Positions 1-11,230 of a DNA stretch of 64,000 nucleotides are shown here, piece by piece; the stretch's first letter is position 1, and each line of letters opens with the position of its first letter. This DNA comes from Balneolales bacterium ANBcel1 (GTDB lineage: Bacteria > Bacteroidota > Rhodothermia > Balneolales > Natronogracilivirgulaceae): the NCBI GenBank assembly GCA_029688905.1, contig JARULB010000005.1:310001-374000 (forward strand). Direction: 5' to 3'. Under the pieces are notes generated by a model, which saw only the letters and a program-made list of their open reading frames with translations, was not told the origin of the DNA and made no database searches. Position numbers and translations under genes: made by a program.

Positions 1-1
1 G

Positions 2-1405
2 GCACTGGGCAGATACGAATCCTTGCCAAGAACGGCAGAAATGGAACGGGAGTGGCAGGGTTTCAACCGCTACATCCCGGAGTGGGCGCGGGTCAACGAT
101 GACATTTTGCGTCTGCACCGGCAACTGGACGACATAAGCAACGAAGACCAGGCAGAGGAGTTACGAAGCAGAATTGCACAAATGACGCTAGAAGACTCCT
201 ACGGGCTTCAAACGCAGGCTACCGGCCATCTGGCAAATCTGGTTCGCATCAATACTGCTGTGGCAGATGAAGTGACCAGCCGCGCCGTTCGTTTATCCAA
301 TATTATCCGTACTCTTACCCTGGCCGCCCTGATTGCGGGTTTTGCCATCGCGCTGCTTCTCGGTGGCTATATCAGCCGTGCCATCAACAATGCCCTGCAA
401 AAGATCATCGACGGACTCAGCAGCGGCGCCGAGCAGGTTACGGCCTCATCTACACAATTGTCATCTGCCAGCCAGCAGCTCTCGGAGGGAGCCAGCGAAC
501 AGGCTGCCAGCCTGGAGCAGACTACCTCCTCCATGGAAGAGATGGCCTCCCAGACAAAGCACACCTCCAGTAATGCCAATGAAGCGGAACGGGCAATGAA
601 AGAGGCCCAGCCTATTATTGAGAACGGCGTACAGGCGATGAAGCGGATGTCGGAGACGATGGAAGAGATCCAGACTTCCTCCATGGAAACTACCCGCATC
701 ATAAAAACCATCGACGATATCGCTTTTCAGACCAATTTGCTGGCGTTGAACGCCGCTGTGGAAGCGGCGCGTGCCGGTGAGGCGGGCAAAGGGTTCGCGG
801 TAGTCGCCGAAGAGGTACGGAATCTGGCTCAGCGAAGTGCCGAAGCGGCCAGAAACACATCGGAACTCATTGAAAAGTCGCAGTCCAGTTCCCACAGGGG
901 ATCGGAGGTCGCGACGGAAGTTTCGGATAACCTGGTGCGAATCAAGGAGAGCATCGACAATGTCAGTACCCTGATTATTGAAATCTCCGCGGCCAGCAAG
1001 GAACAGGCAACCGGCATCTCGGAAATGAACAGTGTGATGGCGGAAATGGACAAGGTGGTACAGACGAATGCCTCGAACTCCGAAGAGACGGCCAGCTCCG
1101 CCGAAGAGCTTTCATCCCAGGCCAGTGAGCTTAATCAAATGGTGGACATGCTTGTAGCCCTGGTCGGGTCGAAGAACGGAAACAGCTACAACGGACACCA
1201 TACGGGTAAATCGACCGGCAACGGTTACTCTCGCGGCAATTCCTCCGGTTCAAACGCTCACACATTGCTTCGTCCACAGCCATCCGCTGGTCAGGGTTTC
1301 CGTGAGCCGTACGGACGAAACGGAGGTAACGGCACTCGCAAAAAGAATCAAAAAGAAGCCAGGGAGCTGATTCCCCTGGACGATGGCGATTTGAGTGATT
1401 TCTAA
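2..1405 (+). CDS. Methyl-accepting chemotaxis protein, 5' end outside window
   Basis: Chemoreceptor that would relay a periplasmic or membrane signal to CheA/CheW. The frame is open to the left window edge, so the N-terminus, including the first membrane helix, is missing; 467 residues are visible. The first ~90 visible residues are charged helical sequence like a four-helix-bundle sensor domain. One membrane helix follows ([20 protein letters not shown]), then a very short HAMP-like linker and the long signalling coiled coil with the conserved hairpin tip ([20 protein letters not shown], then [15 protein letters not shown]). The last ~70 residues are a Gly/Ser/Asn-rich linker ending [12 protein letters not shown], an acidic tail seen on other receptors. 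No che gene is in the window, so the ligand cannot be guessed. Confidence 0.95.
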   Translation, partial: ALGRYESLPRTAEMEREWQGFNRYIPEWARVNDDILRLHRQLDDISNEDQAEELRSRIAQMTLEDSYGLQTQATGHLANLVRINTAVADEVTSRAVRLSNIIRTLTLAALIAGFAIALLLGGYISRAINNALQKIIDGLSSGAEQVTASSTQLSSASQQLSEGASEQAASLEQTTSSMEEMASQTKHTSSNANEAERAMKEAQPIIENGVQAMKRMSETMEEIQTSSMETTRIIKTIDDIAFQTNLLALNAAVEAARAGEAGKGFAVVAEEVRNLAQRSAEAARNTSELIEKSQSSSHRGSEVATEVSDNLVRIKESIDNVSTLIIEISAASKEQATGISEMNSVMAEMDKVVQTNASNSEETASSAEELSSQASELNQMVDMLVALVGSKNGNSYNGHHTGKSTGNGYSRGNSSGSNAHTLLRPQPSAGQGFREPYGRNGGNGTRKKNQKEARELIPLDDGDLSDF

Positions 1406-1537
1406 TCCTCAGGCCGAACCGGCACATCGCGGTTACGAACGGGCTTGAAGAGGCGCTCGCGTTTCGGCGTACGCCACTGGATTGATCAAAAAAATTGCGA
1501 ACACATGTCCGGGTTTTCGGGCGGGTTCGTCATGCTG

Positions 1538-2791
1538 TCAGAAGTTGTATTTCAACGAAGCCATCACCAGGTTGCCCGCATTCGCGAATGCCGAGTCGTC
1601 GCTGCCGGCAAAAAACTGGGCCAGAAGCTGCATGTCCAGGTTCTGGAGAACCGACCATGTCAGTGATGGTGACAGGAATACGGAGGATTCGTCAGGATAA
1701 AAAATCGCGGCAAGCGATCCGTCCAGCAGTGGATGAACGGGGTAGGTTGCCTGTGCGGTGAATTGATAGCGGGAGAAGGAAGGGTTGTCGGGAGTAAGCG
1801 GCTCGGCCAGCAGCGAGAATGTATCCATCCCCCCATCCTTGTTGTACAGCGCTTCGGTCACAAGAAACAGGCTGTTCGAGAACATGTAGTCGATGGAGGC
1901 CGAGGCGATGAGATTGGTTGCCCGTGAGCCGTCCGTCTCGTTGATGTCGGCATAAAACATCACCTCTCCCTTGAACCCGGCATCCCTCAGGTTACCCGCC
2001 CAGCCGGCACCGGTGGTAAACCGCTCGCGATAGTATCCGCCGATCACCTGGATATCGTAACCACGGGTATTAAAAGAGTACAACATGGCCGCCACACTGT
2101 TTTCCAGATTTCGGGCCGGACTCACGGCCAGTTCCATCCGGGAGCTGAAACCAAGAAATCGCCGGATCCTGATGGCGTCGCTGCCCGGCCGTTCAGGATA
2201 GCCGAAGTCGTAGAACGAGTAGATGTTGAAGATGTCGTTGGGGTTGGTGATCATGTTGACGCCCCAGTTCACTCGTTGCCGGCCGACACGAATATTCCAG
2301 GCACCCCGGTCCCATTCGGCATACAAACGATCGGGGATATGGTGCAGCACCCAGCTGTTCTGCTCGGTTATCATCCAGGAAAGATTCACCAGTCCGTCGT
2401 CGGTATCAATACCGGCCGCATACTCCGGAAAGTCCCGGATGAGGTCCCCGCCAAAGATTCGGGTTCGCATTTGCCAGTGAAAACTCAGATCCGATCCGGC
2501 ATCCCACCTGACGTTGAGCCGGTTTTGCAGGCGATACTCCATCCAGGTGTCGCTGCCGACCGGTTCCGGAAGATCCGCGGAAATGCGTACCGGCATGCCT
2601 TGCAGATACCCGCGGATTTGAAGGCGGTCACCTGACCAGGCGCGCAGCTCCTCCGCACCCGCAATCCAGACCAGAAGAAGTATGGCCGGGATCACTATGC
2701 GAAACGGTACAGGACGGCGCGGCAGGATGCTTCTCCGCTCACACCGGGTGTCGGGGCTACACATACAAACGGGTTCACGATGATGCGGCAT
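1538..2791 (-). CDS. Outer-membrane beta-barrel protein of the LolCDE-like operon
   Basis: Predicted 417-residue outer-membrane barrel, last gene of the 7640-1538 operon. The start at 2791 is chosen because GAGGAG lies 8 nt upstream; it overlaps the ATPase gene end by 17 bp. After a basic leader comes a hydrophobic signal segment (IVIPAILLLVWIAGA), then alternating beta-strand sequence ending in a terminal aromatic (LKYNF), as expected for a barrel recognised by BamA. The segment VGRQRVNWG followed by NPNDIFN resembles DUF1302 or alginate-export-type porins, but I cannot assign a family firmly. Context suggests it accepts or exports what the ABC transporter and LolA-like protein hand over. 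It could instead be a passive porin co-regulated with them. Confidence 0.85.
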   Translation of the reverse strand: MPHHREPVCMCSPDTRCERRSILPRRPVPFRIVIPAILLLVWIAGAEELRAWSGDRLQIRGYLQGMPVRISADLPEPVGSDTWMEYRLQNRLNVRWDAGSDLSFHWQMRTRIFGGDLIRDFPEYAAGIDTDDGLVNLSWMITEQNSWVLHHIPDRLYAEWDRGAWNIRVGRQRVNWGVNMITNPNDIFNIYSFYDFGYPERPGSDAIRIRRFLGFSSRMELAVSPARNLENSVAAMLYSFNTRGYDIQVIGGYYRERFTTGAGWAGNLRDAGFKGEVMFYADINETDGSRATNLIASASIDYMFSNSLFLVTEALYNKDGGMDTFSLLAEPLTPDNPSFSRYQFTAQATYPVHPLLDGSLAAIFYPDESSVFLSPSLTWSVLQNLDMQLLAQFFAGSDDSAFANAGNLVMASLKYNF

Positions 2792-3488
2792 GGTTCTTCT
2801 CCTCGTGACGGATTTCATCCCCATCCACGGCACCATCCACCATGGTAATTACCCTCCGGGCCCGGTCTATGACCCGCTGGTCGTGAGTGGAGAACACAAA
2901 GGTGACATCCTGTTCCCTGTTCATGCGGCTCATGATATCCAGCAGATTCATGGCCGACTCGGAATCCAGATTGGCGGTCGGTTCGTCGGCCAGAATGAAA
3001 CTGGGTTCGGAAGCCAGGGCCCGGGCAACGGCAACGCGCTGCTGTTGGCCTCCCGACATCTCCTTGGGGCGCGCATCCTTGCGGTCGCCGAGTCCCACCT
3101 TGTCGAGCAACTCATCGGCACGGCGATGCATCTCCTTTTTATCGCGATTTTGCAGCAGCATGATAAACGAGACATTTTCGCGTGCGGTGAATACCGGGAT
3201 CAGGTTATAGTGCTGGAAGACAAAACCGATATTCCGGAGCCGGAAATCGATCAGCTTGCTGTCTTTCATGCCGGTTATGTCGGTGCCGTTGACAATCACC
3301 CTGCCGGAGCTCGGCTTGTCAAGTCCACCGATCATGTTGAGCAGTGTGGTTTTACCGGAACCCGACGGACCCACAATGCTGGTGAATTCGCCCGGTTCGA
3401 TGGTGATGGAGACATCGCGCAGGGCATGTACCGGGACGGTGTCCGGATTGTATACCTTTGACAAATTTTCCGTTTTTACAAGTGCCAT
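2775..3488 (-). CDS. LolD/MacB-type ABC transporter ATPase
   Basis: Cytoplasmic ATPase of 237 residues that should power the two FtsX-type permeases encoded just upstream. All ABC motifs are present: Walker A GPSGSGKT (residues 40-47), Q-loop in FVFQHYNL (Q92), signature SGGQQQ (145-150), Walker B FILADE (164-169) and the switch His in FSTHD. It is most like the LolD/MacB/FtsE branch, whose members act by mechanotransmission on periplasmic substrates and do not import solutes. The operon order (LolA-like, permease, permease, ATPase, barrel) supports an envelope transport role. Its 3' end overlaps the barrel gene by 17 bp. Confidence 0.95.
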   Translation of the reverse strand: MALVKTENLSKVYNPDTVPVHALRDVSITIEPGEFTSIVGPSGSGKTTLLNMIGGLDKPSSGRVIVNGTDITGMKDSKLIDFRLRNIGFVFQHYNLIPVFTARENVSFIMLLQNRDKKEMHRRADELLDKVGLGDRKDARPKEMSGGQQQRVAVARALASEPSFILADEPTANLDSESAMNLLDIMSRMNREQDVTFVFSTHDQRVIDRARRVITMVDGAVDGDEIRHEEKNHAASS

Positions 3489-3595
3489 GATGGTTCATTT
3501 TGAGAGTTATTTGAAAAAACCGGTTTCCGAAGCCTGCCCGATACCGATGATGCCGCTGACGGCAGCACCCGGCGTCGGGCGGCGGACTGCACATT

Positions 3596-4816
3596 TCAGG
3601 AATCCCTGGCCGCCTCCAGCGGTTTGATACGGACCGCCTTCATGGCCGGATAAAACGATGCGAGCAGGGTAATGATGATCACAATGACAATGACGGTTAC
3701 AAAATCGGTGGTCGTCATGAACGGATAGATCATATAATCGAAACCGACCATGGCGGCTCCATCGGCAAACATTTCCAGGTTGATCCCGGTTTTGCCGAGC
3801 CGCATGATGCTGAGCCAGGCCAGCAGAATACCCGCGAAGGCGCCGGTCATGGTAAGTATGGAAGCCTCGAGCATGATCATACCGAACACCCGGAGTTTGC
3901 TCATTCCGATTGAAAGCAGCATGCCGATCTCTCTCATGCGTTCGAACAATGCCATGAGCATGGTATTCAGGATGCCAAATCCCAGCGCGATCATGAAAAT
4001 CACGGTCAGGATAATGACCATGAGTCCGCCCAGCGCGACAATCATGCTGAGTTCCGGAGAGAGTTCCCGCCATGTCTGCGCGTGGATTCCTTCGAATTGA
4101 TCGTTCAGTTCGGCCACCAGGGCGTCAGCCCGTTCAACATCCTTCAACATGATCCCGATTTCGTGGGAAACCGGCTGATCGGCGAGCAAATCCAGCAGAT
4201 CGGCGGATCGCACAAAGATATTCCGGCGGTCATAATCTGATGAAGCCGATTCAAAAAAGCCGGAAATGAAAAAGGAGCCGGAGGTCAGCTCGCCATTCAT
4301 ATTCTCGAAGGTGAGCACAATCCGGTTTCCGATGCGCATGTTGTGGTCATCCGCCATAATCCGGCTGATGATTACGGCATTGCGCATTCCGGTGTCGAGA
4401 TATTCGCCCTCGACCATATTCTCGTGGAACCGGGTAGTTCGCGTTTCGGTCTGCGTGTCAATACCCCGGATGCGGACTCCGGAGGTTTTTACCGGAGATT
4501 GCAGCATCCCTTCGGTGATGGTCCGGGAGGTGTGCGATGCGACATCGGGATGATCCTTCAGCCATGCGGAGACGTCATCGTGGTTCGGTATGTAGTTCCA
4601 GGGGAAGAGATCGGCGAGAAATTCCGGGTGATGGACCTGGGCGTGCGTAACCTCCCGTTCGATCATGTAGTCCATGCGCTGCTGAAGCAGTCCGTTGGCC
4701 CAGCCGACTATCAGCAGGGCGGACCACAATCCGATCGTGATGGCAGCCAGCATGACGCCGCTGCGTGCCGGATGGCGCCAGATATTCCGCCAGGAAATGG
4801 TTATCAACGTTTTCAT
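3596..4816 (-). CDS. ABC permease, FtsX/MacB-like (LolC/E type), second copy in operon
   Basis: Inner-membrane permease of 406 residues. The start at 4816 gives MKTLITISWRNIWRHPARSG, the usual cytoplasmic amphipathic start of this family, followed by a first membrane helix. A periplasmic MacB_PCD-like domain (about residues 45-245) precedes three C-terminal membrane helices forming the FtsX domain (about 270-400). It is paralogous to the permease at 4915-6135, so the transporter is probably a LolC/LolE-like heterodimer with the ATPase at 2775-3488. Gaps of about 100 bp separate it from both neighbours, longer than the other gaps in this operon. Confidence 0.92.
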   Translation of the reverse strand: MKTLITISWRNIWRHPARSGVMLAAITIGLWSALLIVGWANGLLQQRMDYMIEREVTHAQVHHPEFLADLFPWNYIPNHDDVSAWLKDHPDVASHTSRTITEGMLQSPVKTSGVRIRGIDTQTETRTTRFHENMVEGEYLDTGMRNAVIISRIMADDHNMRIGNRIVLTFENMNGELTSGSFFISGFFESASSDYDRRNIFVRSADLLDLLADQPVSHEIGIMLKDVERADALVAELNDQFEGIHAQTWRELSPELSMIVALGGLMVIILTVIFMIALGFGILNTMLMALFERMREIGMLLSIGMSKLRVFGMIMLEASILTMTGAFAGILLAWLSIMRLGKTGINLEMFADGAAMVGFDYMIYPFMTTTDFVTVIVIVIIITLLASFYPAMKAVRIKPLEAARDS

Positions 4817-4914
4817 GTGGTTAAAATTTCTGATTTGTAAGGTCAAATGATATCGAACGGCAATGCACCCTCTTACCCCGCAAGTCAAACGGTGGCAGCC
4901 ATATTCGTGTCATG

Positions 4915-6135
4915 TCAGCTCCTCGCTGCATCAAGAATATTCAGCCGGGATATTTTTACCAGTGGAAATAGAAACACCACCATGGCGATCAGAAACACAT
5001 AAAAACCCTGCATGTAAAACTGATCGGCGGCAAAAGACATGGGCAGCAGCGGTTCAAAGCCCATGTCAAGCAGGGCTACGGCGGCATCCCCGCTCAGCCG
5101 GATCGGATTGATGAGCCAGAGAATCCCCCAGGCCGCCGCCATACCGGCCAGCACACCGATGATACTGATGAAGAGCGTCTCGAGGAAGACTACGGCACAC
5201 AGGCGCCCGCGCTTCATCCCGATCGACAAAAGTACGCCGAACTCACGGAGTCGCTCCATGGTCATCGTCAGTACCGTTCCCAGAAATCCGAATCCGATGA
5301 CGATATAAAGGACAAGCGTGATAAACCGCGGACCGGCAAGGTCCAGCTCCATCAATTCCAAAAGTTCGGGCATAAGCTCGGGCCAGGTCAGAACAACCAG
5401 CTCCCCGTCTTCAAATTCACTTTTCAACGAGGCGGCTACGCTGCCTGTCTGCCGCTCCCGTTCCGGAGAAATCAGCAATGCGGTGAGGTGGTCTTCTGCA
5501 GATAACAGCCACTGCGCGCTTTCCAGAGGCATGTACACCGCCATGTTGTCCAAATCACGAATCGGATGCCGTATCACGCCGGAAATTTCAAACAGGCCGC
5601 TGGCCGACATGCCAAACCGGCCCTGCCCGATCAGGATCAGGGTATCCCCGGCTGCAAGCTGCAGGCGGTCGGACAATCCGCTTCCAATTACGACAGCCTG
5701 CTCTCCCGGCTCAAAAAAACGGCCGTCATCCAGATAGTCGCGGAAGTTGTTAAAGCGATGCTCTTTTTCCAGGTCGACGCCCAGCACTACCGAACCGCGG
5801 GTATACCCACCGTTGGCGGCCAACATGAAGGTTTCGATTCTCGGAATCAGATGTGTGATACGTTCATCCGCGCCAAGAACCTGATCGCGGATCTCCTCGT
5901 CGTAGTAAAACGCATTATCGAGAGACGATTCGTCATCAAAACGGTAATCCTGCAGCTGGATATATCCGGTACTGAAGCTAACCGTGCGATCGATAATCAT
6001 CTCATAACTGCCTCGGTTTACCGACTGCATCATGATGGCGGCAATCACGGCAAAGACAATGGCGGAGACGGTGATCAATGTGCGTCTGCGCTTGCGCCAG
6101 ATATTTCGCCAGGCGAGTTTGATATAGATAAGCAT
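4915..6135 (-). CDS. ABC permease, FtsX/MacB-like (LolC/E type), first copy in operon
   Basis: Inner-membrane permease of 406 residues with the same plan as its paralogue: cytoplasmic start LAWRNIWRKRRR, first helix (TVSAIVFAVIAAIMM), a large periplasmic domain (about 45-260) and a C-terminal FtsX domain with three helices, ending KISRLNILDAARS. It begins 12 bp after the stop of the LolA-like gene, so the periplasmic partner and the permease are almost surely co-translated. In LolCDE the periplasmic domain of one permease hands lipoproteins to LolA, so this is the likelier docking partner for the 6148-6918 product. That assignment is inference from gene order only. Confidence 0.92.
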   Translation of the reverse strand: MLIYIKLAWRNIWRKRRRTLITVSAIVFAVIAAIMMQSVNRGSYEMIIDRTVSFSTGYIQLQDYRFDDESSLDNAFYYDEEIRDQVLGADERITHLIPRIETFMLAANGGYTRGSVVLGVDLEKEHRFNNFRDYLDDGRFFEPGEQAVVIGSGLSDRLQLAAGDTLILIGQGRFGMSASGLFEISGVIRHPIRDLDNMAVYMPLESAQWLLSAEDHLTALLISPERERQTGSVAASLKSEFEDGELVVLTWPELMPELLELMELDLAGPRFITLVLYIVIGFGFLGTVLTMTMERLREFGVLLSIGMKRGRLCAVVFLETLFISIIGVLAGMAAAWGILWLINPIRLSGDAAVALLDMGFEPLLPMSFAADQFYMQGFYVFLIAMVVFLFPLVKISRLNILDAARS

Positions 6136-6147
6136 GGGATCGGGGGC

Positions 6148-6918
6148 TTAGCGTTGGCGCTGCATATTCTGCTGGGTAAAGAAGCGGCGGTCGATATCAA
6201 TATCGAATTCCAGTTTCTCATAGACCAGGATGGTCTGTTCATTCTCCTTGCCGGCAGGAATTACCGTAATCCGGGTGGGTATTTCGCGGTCATTCATGGT
6301 GCGAATCTCATCCAGCTTCATGGTATTGACCAGCTCCTCCTGCTGGTCGTAGTTCTCAACACGCAACTGAACATACGTGTCGGTGCAGATCCACATTTTT
6401 ACCTTGCCCCAGACGATCGGGGTATCGGGTTTGGGGATAAGGCGAATGACCCAGGCGTTTCTGCCCTCATACTCCCCGGTCCGGAGAATCTCATGCTCAA
6501 AATCCTCAACGGTGTCGGAGTCGCGCACCAGGTCGTCGTTGGTGAAATCGGACCCCATCCAGGATTGCGCCATCATGGAAGACGGGAGACGGATGGTGCG
6601 GTCGATGCGCGGGTCGTAGTTCCAGATATCGTTTTCACGCATCAGAAAGGCGGTTCCCTCATCACGCGACGGCGCGGTGATGATGATCATGGAGTAGTCG
6701 CGGCCAAGCATCCACGAACGCATGGACACTTCCCGCTGGTAGCGGGGCCGCTCGATACGCATGGTCATTTCGGCGTAGTTGGAATTGCCGCGCATAACCT
6801 GCTCCATCCGGTCAATGATTTCGGCGGGGCCCTGACTCTGCCCCCGGGCGTCGGCTAACGGCATCGCAGCCAGCAGGCAGATCAGCAAAATGGATTTGGT
6901 AATAGTTTTGTAAAACAT
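6148..6918 (-). CDS. LolA-like periplasmic protein (TP_0789-type outer membrane lipoprotein-sorting protein)
   Basis: Secreted 256-residue protein with a signal peptide (MFYKTITKSILLICLLAAMP, cleavage near ADA-RGQ). The start at 6918 has GGGAG 7 nt upstream and follows the tetR stop by 14 bp. The mature part begins with a helix (PAEIIDRMEQVMRG), followed by strands as in the open LolA/LolB half-barrel. The segment SWMGSDFTNDDLV is the hallmark of the TP_0789-like branch annotated as outer membrane lipoprotein-sorting protein. In Treponema and many Gram-negatives, members lie beside FtsX-type ABC genes, as here. Expected role: carry a lipid or lipoprotein across the periplasm from the permeases. 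The cargo is unknown. Confidence 0.88.
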   Translation of the reverse strand: MFYKTITKSILLICLLAAMPLADARGQSQGPAEIIDRMEQVMRGNSNYAEMTMRIERPRYQREVSMRSWMLGRDYSMIIITAPSRDEGTAFLMRENDIWNYDPRIDRTIRLPSSMMAQSWMGSDFTNDDLVRDSDTVEDFEHEILRTGEYEGRNAWVIRLIPKPDTPIVWGKVKMWICTDTYVQLRVENYDQQEELVNTMKLDEIRTMNDREIPTRITVIPAGKENEQTILVYEKLEFDIDIDRRFFTQQNMQRQR

Positions 6919-6932
6919 GGGATACTCCCTGT

Positions 6933-7640
6933 TCAGGTTGATCTGTTCTTTTTCTCCTTCTGATTTTTTTCCTTCCACTGCTCGTAATAGTCTGTTGTCA
7001 TGAGAATCCGGAAGGTGTGGTCTATCACGTGCTCCTTGCGTTCCTCCAGGAACTTGTCGTACTGCTCATCAGTCAGTTCATAGGCTGTCTGGACCGAAAT
7101 CCTGGAAATAAAAGCATAAGTGCACATCCCCAGCATGCTGACGGCCAGCTGACCCGCATCGACATCCGGATGGTAATGGCCCCGGGCCTTGCCTTCATCG
7201 ATCTGATCCATGAATGTGGTAGCGCTGAGGCCGGGATGCCCCGGTTCTTCGCTTTTGCTGACCGGAATGCTTTTTTGTGCCATTTCCAGCACCTTGTGCG
7301 GATTTTTGGAAAACTCATGCACCACAAAAAGCGGAAGCCGCGGATGCGTAATCATGGTATCGTGATAACGCCGCACAAATGTGATGATCTGATCCTCAAC
7401 ATGCAGCTCCGGATTTCGCAGGATGACGGCTAGCGGCGCCATCAGCGTGGTATAATCCTCCTCGAAGATGACATCAAAAAGATGCTGCTTGCTACGGAAA
7501 TAGTAGTGAAGCATCATCTTGTTAATGCCCGCTTCATCGGCAATCGCCTGCATCCGGGCACCCGCGTACCCGTCAATCTGGAAAATTTTTCGTGCCGCTT
7601 CTTTTATTGCTTGTTCCGTATTTTTTTCGACTTCACTCAT
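6933..7640 (-). CDS. TetR/AcrR-family repressor
   Basis: 235-residue DNA-binding regulator. The N-terminal helix-turn-helix reads FQIDGYAGARMQAIADEAGI followed by the family hallmark MMLHYYFRSKQHLF. The C-terminal ~170 residues are the helical ligand/dimer domain and end in a Lys/Glu-rich tail. It is the first gene of the envelope-transport operon (7640-1538) and overlaps none of it; the LolA-like gene starts 14 bp later. A nested dyad at 7700-7734, about 60-95 bp upstream, is the obvious operator candidate, so the operon is probably autoregulated and induced by a hydrophobic ligand or envelope signal. Confidence 0.93.
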   Translation of the reverse strand: MSEVEKNTEQAIKEAARKIFQIDGYAGARMQAIADEAGINKMMLHYYFRSKQHLFDVIFEEDYTTLMAPLAVILRNPELHVEDQIITFVRRYHDTMITHPRLPLFVVHEFSKNPHKVLEMAQKSIPVSKSEEPGHPGLSATTFMDQIDEGKARGHYHPDVDAGQLAVSMLGMCTYAFISRISVQTAYELTDEQYDKFLEERKEHVIDHTFRILMTTDYYEQWKEKNQKEKKNRST

Positions 7641-7699
7641 ATTTATTCTGAAATTGGCCCGTAAGCCTTATTACACTATGCAAATCAGTTAATCCCGCA

Positions 7700-7734
7700 G
7701 GATAATCCTAATGGTTCAACCAAATGGTTTATCC
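7700..7734. promoter_or_regulatory. Candidate TetR operator, 35-bp nested dyad
   Basis: Two inverted-repeat pairs share one centre at 7717: inner TGGTT-C-AACCA (7712-7722) and outer GGATAA (7700-7705) with TTATCC (7729-7734), each with perfect arms. Position upstream of tetR fits an autoregulatory site. The rest of the 345-bp gap 7641-7985 shows no gene; it also carries the promoter of the divergent beta-galactosidase gene, about 250 bp from the dyad. Confidence 0.6.
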
Positions 7735-7973
7735 AAGTATAATAAACTTCCCGAATCGTGTCAATAGATTCCGAACCGTCTTTTTAAATTATTATTAAGG
7801 CAGGCTTCCCGTGTCGATGCAGTGAATTCCACCGGCACCGTCACCATGGGAACCATCACAGCAACCGCCCATGCCCGAAGCGCATAGCGCCGAAGTATCA
7901 ACCGATTTAATCCCGCTTATTTGGTAAAGTTTTTGGATATTGCCTGGGTGGTGTGCTTGTAAATCTCAACTAA

Positions 7974-11201
<3,228 letters not shown>

Positions 11202-11230
11202 GCTGATGATCGGGCGAGCCGGGTTTGTCA

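Noticed and set aside
5566-6858. 430-codon open frame on the + strand across the permease and LolA-like genes
   Set aside because: Shadow of two well-supported minus-strand genes; the translation is His/Gly-rich with no domain.
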